A stretch of DNA of 43,686 nucleotides, taken from NCBI GenBank assembly GCA_017404985.1, contig JAFRBK010000010.1, positions 1 through 43,686 on the forward strand, read 5' to 3'. The DNA is from Clostridia bacterium. GTDB lineage: Bacteria; Bacillota; Clostridia; Christensenellales; Aristaeellaceae. The notes under the pieces are model-generated. The model had not been told where the DNA came from, did no database searches, and saw only the letters and a list, made by a program, of their open reading frames with translations. The position numbers and the translations under genes are program-made. Positions 32,722 to 40,787 of this stretch are shown here, piece after piece. How positions within the stretch are numbered: position 1 is the stretch's first letter; each line of letters begins with the position of its first letter.

Positions 32722-34370
32722 GGCGTTTTCGCCTCCGCTTCCGGAGCCGCATCCGCTGCTTTCTCTTCAGCAGTATCGTCCGCCTTCGTTTCATCGCCGG
32801 CGCCGGTTTCCGTTTCCGCCTGGGGTTCAGCCGTTTCCGCCTGGACCTCAGCAGTCTCAGCCGCTGCTTCCGGAGTTGCCTCCGGCGCTGCCGCAGACGC
32901 TTCCGGGATCGATGCTTCCGGCGTATGCATCAGCATCTTCTTCGCGTTGTCCGCCAGCTCCTTCAGAAGCCCTTCGCGCTCCTCCGAAGAAGCCGCCAGC
33001 AGGTTCACCGCCCCGTCGGTTTCGGGGAAGGTCACGATCCACGGGGCAGCGGACTTGAACTTCCCGCTCAGGGTGATTGTCCGGTCTCCCCGGGTGTAAG
33101 CCAGCTCAACCTCAGCCGTGGTCGGGCTCTGCTGCGCGTTCTTCCCGGAAAAATGCATGTTCAGCTCGGCGTCAATCGGGTCGAAATCCGCCAGTTTCAC
33201 CGGCCGGTTCTCATTGACCATCGAGGAATCCTGTTCAATCGACAGCCGGAAGCTGTAGTCCTCGTGGGTCTTCTCATCCTCAGCAGACACTGCCGGACCG
33301 TTGGATTTCCGGCTGATCCGGATACGCAGCGCCTGGCTTTCGGGCGTATCCGCTTCTGCGCCGTAGAACAGGTTCATGAATTTAATCTCGTAGTCGAAGT
33401 CATTGTCCAGCGCCATCTCCGCGGGCATCGAAAGCGAAATCATCCGGGTTTCGCCGCTCAGCGTCCAGGTGCTATCCCCGCCCGCTTCCTGCTCCGCCGT
33501 CAGCAGGCTGAAGCCGGTGGCCTTCGCGTCCAGCGGCAGGCTCAGCCTGCTGCCCACGGCCTTCCCGGTCTTGGAGTCCGTGGCTTTGGCGATCACGACG
33601 TCCTCTTCCGTCTGGATACTTTTCAGCACCTCGGCATAATAATATGCCAGGTTCGGGTTCAGGTACAGTTCCCGCTGTTCGGCGGTCAGTACACCGTCCA
33701 GCAGGTTCAGCAGCACCGCATCCTGGAAAATGGCGCTCAGCGTCTCCTGAATGAAGCCAGTCATCGCCGTGTAGGGAATGTTGTAGGAAATCTCCAGGCA
33801 GTTCCGCCCGTCCGCCAGGGTGGTATAGTCCGTCACCACCGGAAAGCGGTTGATCCACAGCTCAATATTGTTCCGGTAAGGTTCCAGGGCCTTTTCCCAT
33901 TCCTGGGCCATCAGCCCCGTTGCGGATTCCGCCAACTTCACGGCGGCGCTGGTAATCGCGGCGCCCTCCCCGCCGGAAAGGGGCGACAGTGCGTCCGCCG
34001 CCTGGTAAAGGCCGGAGATCGTATATGTCCGTCCCCCCATCAGGTCGCTTTTCGCGTAGTAGCTCCCATCGGCGGAAAAGATTTCCGTCTTGTTGTTCTG
34101 GTTTTCCGAATCGTCAGCCTGGTAGATGCAGTAGTACAGGTTCCCGTCCGCCAGCAGCCCCCGCACCTCGAACTCGGTGCGGTGCAGCGCGTCCAGCAGG
34201 GGAACCTCCTCCCCGTATCCGGATGCGGTGACGGAAAAAGAGCCTTTCAGCCCGCTGCCGATCTCCAGCTGCTTTTTCATTTTTTCCGGCAGGGTGTAGT
34301 CCGCTGCCTGCGCGGCCAGCCCGCAGAAGAGCAGCAGCGCGGCGATCATCAGGGAAATGGTTCGTTTCAT
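32718..34370 (-). CDS. Secreted protein of unknown function with acidic Ala/Glu/Pro-rich tail (550 aa)
   Basis: I do not recognise a family. The signal peptide is MKRTISLMIAALLLFCGLAA with cleavage near AQA|AD. A large, probably beta-rich body (about 25-475) begins with LEIGSGLKGSFSVTASG, reminiscent of LolA/LppX-like lipid-binding folds, but this is only an impression. The last 70 residues are low-complexity (PEATPEAAAETAEVQ and similar), acidic, and likely disordered or a spacer. The ATG at 34370 is preferred because earlier in-frame starts (to 34532) overlap dusB and bury the signal peptide. It lies 25 bases after dusB and is coupled to the 340-residue gene. Confidence 0.85.
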   Translation of the reverse strand: MKRTISLMIAALLLFCGLAAQAADYTLPEKMKKQLEIGSGLKGSFSVTASGYGEEVPLLDALHRTEFEVRGLLADGNLYYCIYQADDSENQNNKTEIFSADGSYYAKSDLMGGRTYTISGLYQAADALSPLSGGEGAAITSAAVKLAESATGLMAQEWEKALEPYRNNIELWINRFPVVTDYTTLADGRNCLEISYNIPYTAMTGFIQETLSAIFQDAVLLNLLDGVLTAEQRELYLNPNLAYYYAEVLKSIQTEEDVVIAKATDSKTGKAVGSRLSLPLDAKATGFSLLTAEQEAGGDSTWTLSGETRMISLSMPAEMALDNDFDYEIKFMNLFYGAEADTPESQALRIRISRKSNGPAVSAEDEKTHEDYSFRLSIEQDSSMVNENRPVKLADFDPIDAELNMHFSGKNAQQSPTTAEVELAYTRGDRTITLSGKFKSAAPWIVTFPETDGAVNLLAASSEEREGLLKELADNAKKMLMHTPEASIPEASAAAPEATPEAAAETAEVQAETAEPQAETETGAGDETKADDTAEEKAADAAPEAEAKTP

Positions 34371-34395
34371 GTGCTTGCCTTTCTTCCTCATGCTC

Positions 34396-35388
34396 TCAGT
34401 TTTCCGGCGATTCCCCGCTCCACGGCCCGGTTTCATCCCGCAGCCCGGTACCGGCGAAAAATTGTTCCAGAAGCCCCAGGGCTTCCCCGGGGTCATTGAT
34501 GCGGTTGATTTCGACCCGGATCCGGCTCGCACCCCGCATTCCGTGCAGGTACCACGCGATGAATTTCCGCATCTCGCGCACGGCTACGTGCTGCGGCCGG
34601 GAAGCCAGCATGCGTTCGTAGTGCATCCGGATCACCCGGCGCCGTTCCTCCGGGGCCACGGGCTCGGGTTCCTCCCCGTTTTCGATCCGCCGGCAGTCCC
34701 GGAAGATCCACGGGTTCCCCATGGCGCCCCGCCCGATCATCACTTCGTCCGCATATCCGTCCGCAATCCGTTCCAGCGCCGTCTTCGCGTCCGTCAGGTC
34801 GCCGTTCCCGATCACTGGAATCGCCACGCGGCGCTTCACTTCCCGGATGATCTCCCAGTCCGCCTGCCCGGCATATTGCTGTGTCCTGGTCCGCCCGTGG
34901 ATGGTAATCTCCCGGATCCCGGCTTCCTGGGCCATCAGCGCGTATTCGATCACGTCGATGCGCGCCTCGTCCCATCCGGTCCGCATCTTGGCGGATACGG
35001 GAAGGTCAACCGCCTTTACGGTCTTTTCCATCATCCGCCAGGCCTTGTCCGGGGTCAGCATCATCCCGGCCCCTTCCCCGGAGGAGGCCACCTTGTGGGC
35101 CGGGCAGCCCATGTTCAGGTCGATCCCGTCATAAATGCCCAGTGCCGCGATCCGCCCCGCCGCCTCGGCGACGACATCCGGATCCTTCCCGAAAAGCTGC
35201 AGGATCAGCCGCGGTTCGTTCTCCCCGCGGATCATCAGCTCCCGGGTGGCGGGCTGGTTCGGCGCGCACAGGTATCCCATGGCGCTGATCATTTCGGTGT
35301 AGGCCGTCCCGCATCCGAATTCGGCGCAGATCGTGCGATATACGTGGTCGGTTACGCCGCACAGCGGCGCCAGCCGTACGCGGGTCAT
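34396..35388 (-). CDS. tRNA-dihydrouridine synthase (DusB-like)
   Basis: A 330-residue FMN enzyme that reduces uridines in tRNA D-loops. Motifs: RLAPLCGVTDHVYR at the N-terminus, DLNMGCPAHKVASSGEG with the catalytic cysteine, KMRTGWDEA, TIHGRTRTQQYAGQADWE, PVIGNGDL and MIGRGAMGNPWIF for flavin phosphate binding. The ATG at 35388 overlaps the upstream gene's stop by 4 bases; the frame is open back to 35652 inside that gene. It is co-transcribed with unknown and secreted proteins, with no obvious functional link. Confidence 0.95.
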   Translation of the reverse strand: MTRVRLAPLCGVTDHVYRTICAEFGCGTAYTEMISAMGYLCAPNQPATRELMIRGENEPRLILQLFGKDPDVVAEAAGRIAALGIYDGIDLNMGCPAHKVASSGEGAGMMLTPDKAWRMMEKTVKAVDLPVSAKMRTGWDEARIDVIEYALMAQEAGIREITIHGRTRTQQYAGQADWEIIREVKRRVAIPVIGNGDLTDAKTALERIADGYADEVMIGRGAMGNPWIFRDCRRIENGEEPEPVAPEERRRVIRMHYERMLASRPQHVAVREMRKFIAWYLHGMRGASRIRVEINRINDPGEALGLLEQFFAGTGLRDETGPWSGESPEN

Positions 35389-37079
35389 TTGCCGAAGGCG
35401 GTCGGAAGCATCGCCATGCGCCCGCCGGTTCGTTTGTAGGGGGCCAGCGTCACGGCCCGCTCCGTTTCCCCGGTCCTCGGCATCACGGGCAGATCGCCCG
35501 GCAGCCCGTTCTTTTTCTTCCATTGGGGCACCTCGGCGCATACCAGCGTCGCTTCCCCGTCCGGAGAAACGGCCGGATGCCCCGCCGCGGCGATTTTCCA
35601 GTCCTGTCCGGTGACCGTCGCGGCCATCAGCCGGTTCCCGGCGAAATAGCATTTTCCCTGATGGTGGGTATCCTCTTCCAGGATCCGCACCCCCCGGGCA
35701 TACCGGATGCTCGTTCCCGACAACCCGTTCATATCAAAGCTGGTGTACGTTCCTTCCTTCGGGGCGGCGCCTTCCTCCTGCGTCTCGGATACATAGATTT
35801 CCCCGCTTCTTTCCACGGTGATGTCCCGGGTCTCCGTTCCCGCGGAGTAGACCAGAAAGGGAAAGCCTGGCTCGGCAGCCCGCTTGATCAGAATCTCGTC
35901 CTCCCCGCCAAGCAGAACGGTTTTCCCGCTGTGCAAAAGGAATTTCCCGGTCATCGGGTAGTTGAACCGCACCTGGTCCCTGCCCACCGTCACGGCCAGC
36001 CGGCAGATCAGGCTCATGGCGTGCGCCGCCCGGCTCAGCGTATGCACCGGGCCCGCGCCAATGCCTTCCGCGGCGGGCGCCGCGGCCGGATCGGGATAGT
36101 TGACATATTGCACCGCCGCAACGGGCGCCTGCCCTATGGCGTAGGCGAATCCGTTCTCTTTGATCCGGATCAGCTCATCCAGCGCCCATTCCGAATTCCC
36201 TAGATACAGCTGCGCCCCGAAGGCTTCCGCCCACGCGCTCAGCACCGCCAGGGAAACCGGCTGGTCGCTCCCGAGCCCGGAAAGGAAAGGCGCGCCCGTG
36301 GTCCCGCCGCAGATGGCATAGTGCCCCTTCCGGATGGCCTTCCATCCGGTTTTGCCCGCGCTCATCTCCTGCCCGTTTCCGCTGAAGATGGCGGCCAGGG
36401 CGGTGTACCGCATGCCGTCGGCCAGCAGTTCCCCGTGGCAGATGATCTGCTCCCGGGTGAAGAAGTCGCCCTCATCCAGCCGGTTTTGCAGAAAATCATT
36501 CCGGAAGGCCTCCCCGGTGACGTCCTCCCGCCGCTTCTGCTTGCCGAAGCTGTGCAGCACGGTGGTCCAGTCCATTACGCCGGAACGCAGCCGCGTGCAG
36601 AGTCGCAGAATCGCCTTGAGCCCGGTCATCTGGTAGAAGCGCACCAGGAATTCCATCCAGTCCGCCGGAGCAATCCGGAATCGGGAAAGCACCGCCAGCT
36701 GGTCCCAGTTGATCTCAATCCACCGGCACCACTTGCTCAGCCGCTGCAGGATCCCCTTGTCGCAGGTGTATTCCGCCGCTGCCAGGGCCGCCCGGGCCGT
36801 CTGCAGCTGCTGGAAAAAGTCCCCCGGCAGGGAGGCATCCTCGCTCTGCGCCAGTGCGGCCGTGATCCGTTTCCCAGCAGGCTCCTCCATCGGGTTGGCC
36901 GTCACCAGGCAGCTCAACTCGAACAAGCCCAGCCAGCTTTCCGGATCCTCCTGGTGTGCCAGCAGGGCCTGGTAAAGGGCCATGGCCTGGGGCTGGTCGG
37001 TCACGGCGCATCCGTTGGTCAGGGGAGCCTGGCTCATGGCCATCAGCGGCGGGCGCTGTAGAATGATTTTCTGAGGCAT
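35385..37079 (-). CDS. Uncharacterised 564-residue protein
   Basis: I do not recognise a family. There is no signal peptide or membrane segment, so it is probably cytosolic. The first 230 residues are helix-rich (for example ALYQALLAHQEDPESWLGLF); the middle has a Gly/Ala-rich region (GHYAICGGTTGAPFLSGLG), a linker AAAPAAEGIGAG, and then a beta-rich part with VTVGRDQVRFNYPMTGKFLL and GKTVLLGGEDEILIK. The layout of a helical domain followed by a beta domain is loosely like some glycoside hydrolase families, but no catalytic motif supports this. GGAG lies 6 bases before the ATG. It heads the unknown-dus-secreted-secreted transcript. Confidence 0.85.
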   Translation of the reverse strand: MPQKIILQRPPLMAMSQAPLTNGCAVTDQPQAMALYQALLAHQEDPESWLGLFELSCLVTANPMEEPAGKRITAALAQSEDASLPGDFFQQLQTARAALAAAEYTCDKGILQRLSKWCRWIEINWDQLAVLSRFRIAPADWMEFLVRFYQMTGLKAILRLCTRLRSGVMDWTTVLHSFGKQKRREDVTGEAFRNDFLQNRLDEGDFFTREQIICHGELLADGMRYTALAAIFSGNGQEMSAGKTGWKAIRKGHYAICGGTTGAPFLSGLGSDQPVSLAVLSAWAEAFGAQLYLGNSEWALDELIRIKENGFAYAIGQAPVAAVQYVNYPDPAAAPAAEGIGAGPVHTLSRAAHAMSLICRLAVTVGRDQVRFNYPMTGKFLLHSGKTVLLGGEDEILIKRAAEPGFPFLVYSAGTETRDITVERSGEIYVSETQEEGAAPKEGTYTSFDMNGLSGTSIRYARGVRILEEDTHHQGKCYFAGNRLMAATVTGQDWKIAAAGHPAVSPDGEATLVCAEVPQWKKKNGLPGDLPVMPRTGETERAVTLAPYKRTGGRMAMLPTAFGK

Positions 37080-37106
37080 AGGATTCTCCGATCTATATCA
37101 ATCTCT

Positions 37107-37125
37107 CCGGGCCCGGCCCGGGCCC
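37107..37125. repeat. GC-only palindromic block upstream of the 564-residue gene
   Basis: Nineteen consecutive G/C bases made of two GGGCCC palindromes separated by GGCCC. It lies between the upp terminator and the start of the 564-residue gene. It can form a strong hairpin in either strand; function unknown. Confidence 0.5.
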
Positions 37126-37143
37126 GCGGTGCGGTGGGTTCAC

Positions 37144-37178
37144 AAAAAAACGGCAGTCCGGCCTTCCCGGCCGAACTG
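37144..37178 (-). terminator. Terminator of upp
   Basis: CAGTTCGGCC and GGCCGGACTG form a 10-bp stem (one G-U pair) with loop GGGAA, followed by CCG and seven T on the minus strand. Confidence 0.9.
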
Positions 37179-37190
37179 TCGTGAACGTGC

Positions 37191-37820
37191 TTATTTCGTA
37201 CCGAACAGACGGTCTCCGGCATCTCCAAGTCCGGGAACAATGTATCCGTGGTCGTTCAGGTGGTCATCCAGCGCGGCCACGTAAATGTCCACGTCCGGGT
37301 GGTCCCGCTGGATGCGGGCGATGCCTTCCGGCGCAGCAATCAGGTTCACCAGCCGAATGTGGTTGCATCCCCGCTGTTTGATAAAGTTGATGGCGGCACT
37401 GGCACTCCCGCCAGTGGCCAGCATCGGGTCCAGAATCAGCAGCTCCCGATTCTCGCTGTCCGCGGGCAGCTTGCAGTAATACTCAACGGGTTCCAGCGTC
37501 TGCGGGTCGCGGTAAAGGCCAATGTGCCCGACCCTCGCCGCGGGAATCAGCTTGGTCACGCCGTCCACCATGCCCAGGCCGGCCCGCAGGATCGGCACGA
37601 TGCCGAGCTTCTTCCCGCTCAGCACGCGGCATTTGCATTTGCAGATCGGGGTCTCCACTTCAACTTCTTCCGTCTCCAGGTCCCGGGTCACTTCATATAC
37701 CATCAGCGTGGCGATTTCGGACAGTATTTCGCGGAATTCCTTCGTTCCGGTGTTTTTATCCCGCATAATGCTGAGCTTGTGCTGAATCAGGGGATGATCG
37801 AAAACGACAACCTTGCTCAT
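37191..37820 (-). CDS. upp: Uracil phosphoribosyltransferase
   Basis: Salvages uracil to UMP with PRPP. The 209-residue protein starts [20 protein letters not shown] and shows the PRPP loop [27 protein letters not shown], and the uracil-binding C-terminus [15 protein letters not shown]. The ATG at 37820 has AGGAGG 8 bases upstream. It is a single-gene unit with its own promoter and terminator. Confidence 0.98.
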   Translation of the reverse strand: MSKVVVFDHPLIQHKLSIMRDKNTGTKEFREILSEIATLMVYEVTRDLETEEVEVETPICKCKCRVLSGKKLGIVPILRAGLGMVDGVTKLIPAARVGHIGLYRDPQTLEPVEYYCKLPADSENRELLILDPMLATGGSASAAINFIKQRGCNHIRLVNLIAAPEGIARIQRDHPDVDIYVAALDDHLNDHGYIVPGLGDAGDRLFGTK

Positions 37821-37869
37821 TGTCCAGTCCTCCTGTTGATACGGTTCTGTTCCCGTATTCTTTCCATAT

Positions 37870-37898
37870 ATTTTACCAGAACTGCACCCGTTTTTCAA
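37870..37898 (-). promoter_or_regulatory. Promoter of upp
   Basis: TTGAAA (37893-37898) and TAAAAT (37870-37875) on the minus strand, 17-base spacer, with TGG before the -10. Confidence 0.75.
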
Positions 37899-37900
37899 GT

Positions 37901-37929
37901 TTGACACGCGGAAACCCGGTGATTATAAT
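37901..37929 (+). promoter_or_regulatory. Promoter of lgt
   Basis: Perfect TTGACA (37901-37906) and TATAAT (37924-37929) with a 17-base spacer. Its -35 box is 2 bases from the -35 of the divergent upp promoter. Confidence 0.9.
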
Positions 37930-38009
37930 CAAACCGCGCAAAGGTTATTTCCAGGGGTTTGAAAAGGATTTCCCGGGTTTTCAGAAAAATTTTTGCAGGG
38001 GATTTCATC

Positions 38010-38987
38010 ATGGCAGTTCCGTATTCAAGAATGTTTTTCGGCCTGGTTCCCTGGTACAGCTTTTTGATTGTCCTGGGCGCAGCCCTGGCCATTTTCCTGG
38101 CCGTCCGGGAGGAAAAGCGGTCCGACCTTCCGAAGGACACGGTCATTGATCTGGCCCTGTGGCTGCTGCCGGCGGGCATTCTCGGGGCCAGGCTGTATTA
38201 TGTTGTTTTTTCCTGGGACCAGTTCCATGACGATCCGGTCTCCGCCCTTTATATCTGGGAAGGCGGCATCGCCATTTTCGGCGCGGTCATCGCCGGCTTC
38301 CTCGTGGTTGTCCTCTTTTGCCGCCGGCGCCGTCTCCCGATCCTCAGGGTCTGCGATGTGCTTGTTCCCGGCCTCGTCCTGGCACAGGCCATCGGCCGCT
38401 GGGGCAATTATTTCAATATGGAAGCCTACGGCGAACCGATCACGAATCCCGCCTTTCAGTTTTTTCCTTTGGGGGTCCTGATTTCGGATTCCGGCAAGCC
38501 TGTCTGGCATATGGCGACCTTCTTTTATGAATCCGTCTGGGATTTCGCGGTCTTCCTCATCCTCCTCGCCTCCCGCCGCCGCTGCCGGGCGGTTTCCGGC
38601 ATCACCTTTTTCATGTATCTCTTCCTGTATTCAGCGGGCCGCCTGGTGATCGAGGATTTCCGTATGGATTCCCTCTATGCCTCCGGCTCCCTCCGGGCCA
38701 GCCAGCTCCTCTCCCTCCTCCTCTGCGCTGCCGTCCTGGTCCTTTTTCTGATCCGCCTGCGCCGAACCTCCGGCGGCTGCCCGCCCTGGCTGTCGGCCCT
38801 CCTCGTGCCGGACGGGCTGTTTGCCGTGGCCGTCCTGCTTTATTGCGTGCGCCTCCCCGCCCTATGCTTTTCGGCAATATCGGCGCGGCTGGCGTTCCTG
38901 GGCGGCTTCAGCGCCCTCTCCCTGCTGGTTTTCTTCCTCCTGTATCGACTGCTGATAAACGCGGAGGTGCCCGATGCCCACGACTAA
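38010..38987 (+). CDS. lgt: Prolipoprotein diacylglyceryl transferase
   Basis: Adds diacylglycerol to the lipobox cysteine of prelipoproteins in the membrane. The 325-residue protein has the Lgt signature AIGRWGNYFNMEAYG (Arg130) and the second conserved arginine in SAGRLVIEDFRMDS (Arg211). The core ends near residue 252; an extra stretch to 325 adds two hydrophobic segments (LVPDGLFAVAVLLYC and LAFLGGFSALSLLVFFLL), making it longer than many Bacillota Lgt. The ATG at 38010 has AGGGGA 7 bases upstream, preferred over 37959. It overlaps the next gene by 14 bases. Confidence 0.95.
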   Translation: MAVPYSRMFFGLVPWYSFLIVLGAALAIFLAVREEKRSDLPKDTVIDLALWLLPAGILGARLYYVVFSWDQFHDDPVSALYIWEGGIAIFGAVIAGFLVVVLFCRRRRLPILRVCDVLVPGLVLAQAIGRWGNYFNMEAYGEPITNPAFQFFPLGVLISDSGKPVWHMATFFYESVWDFAVFLILLASRRRCRAVSGITFFMYLFLYSAGRLVIEDFRMDSLYASGSLRASQLLSLLLCAAVLVLFLIRLRRTSGGCPPWLSALLVPDGLFAVAVLLYCVRLPALCFSAISARLAFLGGFSALSLLVFFLLYRLLINAEVPDAHD

Positions 38988-40143
38988 AATGAAGAACCTG
39001 GCCTATCGGCTTGCCCTGCCGATCATGGCGCCCCGCACCCCGGCGCGTCCGGTCCATCTCGTCTCCGGCCACCCGCTGAACCATGCCGGGCGCTATGCCC
39101 GCCTGCTCCGCCGCCATCATGTCCAGGGCGCTTCCACCCTCTTTGCTTCCGGGGAGGATTGCTCTCTAGCCCTTTCCCATGGTTCCCTGCCAGGCCATGA
39201 AGCGCGGGAGGATACCTGGTACCGCGTGGCTTCCATCACGAAGATGGCCGCTACCCTGGCCTGCCTGCGCCTCTGCGCCCTGAAGCAGGTTCCTCTGGAT
39301 GCCCCCGCGGCGGAGCTGCTGGGCGAGGCGGGAAAGGCCTGTCCGGAACTGCAGGGCGTCACCCTGCGCCATCTCCTTTCCCATACGGCGGGCCTCCAGG
39401 ATCCGCCGGACCTGGAACAGATCCTGGAGGCCGGCGTTCCTTTTTCCGAGGTGATGAAAAAAGCCCGCTTCGCATCGCCGGGCACCGCCTTCCGGTATTC
39501 GAATCTCGGCTTCGGCCTCGTCGGCAGCGTCCTGGAATCCCTCTCCGGCGAACCGGTGGATCGCGCCCTCCGGCAGCTTTGCTTTGATCCCCTCGGCCTG
39601 GAGGCCACGGTCAACGCCGGCGAAGTCCCGCCGGAAAAAAACATGCCGATCACCCGCATTCTTCCCTTCCGCAATCAGCATCTCCGGGTCACGCCCCTCG
39701 GCAGCCGCGAAATCAGCGGCCCGGATCCCGCCCGCCATTATGGCTATACCGCCGGCAGCATGTATATCACGGTGCAGTCCCTCTTCGTCCTGATGCGGTT
39801 TTTCCGGGATGGCCGCCCCGATGTCCTCCCGGAAGAGCTCCGCCGGGAAATGCTTACGCAGCAGGCGGAGTACGGCCCGATCTCCCCGACCCTGTCCTAC
39901 GGCCTCGGCATGCTTTTCATCCGGGATCCCGCCCTGTCTTCGGACCGGATTGTCGGCCATCAGGGCTTCGCCTATGGCTGCGCGGACGGCGCTTTCTTTG
40001 AGGAGGATACCGGCCGCATCCTGATCACGCTGAACGGCGGCGCCAGCGAAGCCCGCCAGGGCCGCCTCGGCCTCCTGAACCGTGACCTGCTCCGTTTTGC
40101 CTTCCAAAAGGAGGTACCGTCATGGAAACCATCACAGAAGTAA
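38974..40143 (+). CDS. Serine hydrolase of the beta-lactamase/PBP4* (class C) family
   Basis: A 389-residue serine hydrolase. The catalytic SITK tetrad (Ser87, Lys90) follows TWYRVA; the second motif is YSN in FRYSNLGFGLVG; HQG in IVGHQGFAYG takes the place of KTG. Such proteins act on peptidoglycan, esters or D-amino acid peptides. No signal peptide or membrane segment is visible, so it would stay in the cytosol, unlike most relatives. GGAGGT is 5 bases before the ATG. It overlaps lgt by 14 and recX by 22 bases. Confidence 0.9.
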   Translation: MPTTKMKNLAYRLALPIMAPRTPARPVHLVSGHPLNHAGRYARLLRRHHVQGASTLFASGEDCSLALSHGSLPGHEAREDTWYRVASITKMAATLACLRLCALKQVPLDAPAAELLGEAGKACPELQGVTLRHLLSHTAGLQDPPDLEQILEAGVPFSEVMKKARFASPGTAFRYSNLGFGLVGSVLESLSGEPVDRALRQLCFDPLGLEATVNAGEVPPEKNMPITRILPFRNQHLRVTPLGSREISGPDPARHYGYTAGSMYITVQSLFVLMRFFRDGRPDVLPEELRREMLTQQAEYGPISPTLSYGLGMLFIRDPALSSDRIVGHQGFAYGCADGAFFEEDTGRILITLNGGASEARQGRLGLLNRDLLRFAFQKEVPSWKPSQK

Positions 40144-40742
40144 GGCCGGTCCAGAAGCGGCTCCGCATCTCCCTTGCCGATGGCTCTGCCTGGTGGCTGT
40201 ATCCGAAGGAATGGCGCCAGCTCGCTCTCCAGGAAGGCGATGAAGTCGATCCCGAGCAGTTCGCCCGCCAGGTCCTTCTGATCCAGTATCCCCGGGGCCT
40301 GAAGCTGGCCGTGGCCGCCCTCGCGAAGCGCGCCTGCTCCACGGAGGAGATCCGCCGCCTCCTCGCCCGCAACCATTATGGCGAAGAAGCCCAGGACATG
40401 GTCCTCTGCAAGCTGGAAAAAGGCGGCTATCTGAACGACAGGGCTTTCTGCGAGCAGTGGATTCATTATCGTTCCTCCGGCTCCTACGGCGCCGCCCGCA
40501 TCCGCCAGGAGCTCCGCCGCAAGGGCGTCAGCGAATCCGAAGTTTCCGAAGCCATGGAATCCGTCTCCGAGGAAGACCAAGTGGAAGCCGCCGCGGTCCT
40601 CGCCCGCCGAAAGCGCCGCCAGCTCGGCCCTGCCGAAGACCCTTATAAAACCAAATCCAAAATCATCCAGTACCTCGTTCGCCGCGGCTTCTCCTGGGAC
40701 GTAGCCAAAAAAGCCTACGACCTGACCGAAAACGACGAATAA
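40122..40742 (+). CDS. recX: Regulatory protein RecX
   Basis: A 206-residue modulator of RecA filaments. Typical three-helix repeats are visible: AVAALAKRACSTEEIRRLLA, LEKGGYLNDRAFCEQWIHYR, GAARIRQELRRKGVSESEV and the C-terminal KSKIIQYLVRRGFSWDVAKK. The N-terminal 60 residues are a beta-type extension found in many clostridial RecX. AGGAGGT precedes the ATG by 6 bases inside the hydrolase gene. Confidence 0.93.
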   Translation: METITEVRPVQKRLRISLADGSAWWLYPKEWRQLALQEGDEVDPEQFARQVLLIQYPRGLKLAVAALAKRACSTEEIRRLLARNHYGEEAQDMVLCKLEKGGYLNDRAFCEQWIHYRSSGSYGAARIRQELRRKGVSESEVSEAMESVSEEDQVEAAAVLARRKRRQLGPAEDPYKTKSKIIQYLVRRGFSWDVAKKAYDLTENDE

Positions 40743-40778
40743 AAAACAACCGGGCTTCAAGCCCGGTTGTTTTTATTC
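40742..40778. terminator. Bidirectional terminator between recX and ppdK
   Basis: AACAACCGGGCT and AGCCCGGTTGTT form a perfect 12-bp stem with a 3-base loop, with an A-run before and a T-run after, so it can stop transcripts from both sides. Confidence 0.93.
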
Positions 40779-40787
40779 GTCCAATGA

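Noticed and set aside
32367-34499. A 710-codon plus-strand frame
   Set aside because: Antisense to the two secreted-protein genes, which have signal peptides and coupled starts. The plus-strand product is Arg/Pro/Ser-rich without motifs.
35385-37079. Glycoside hydrolase (GH127-like) assignment
   Set aside because: Only the general layout suggests it; I see no conserved catalytic motif, so I left it as unknown.
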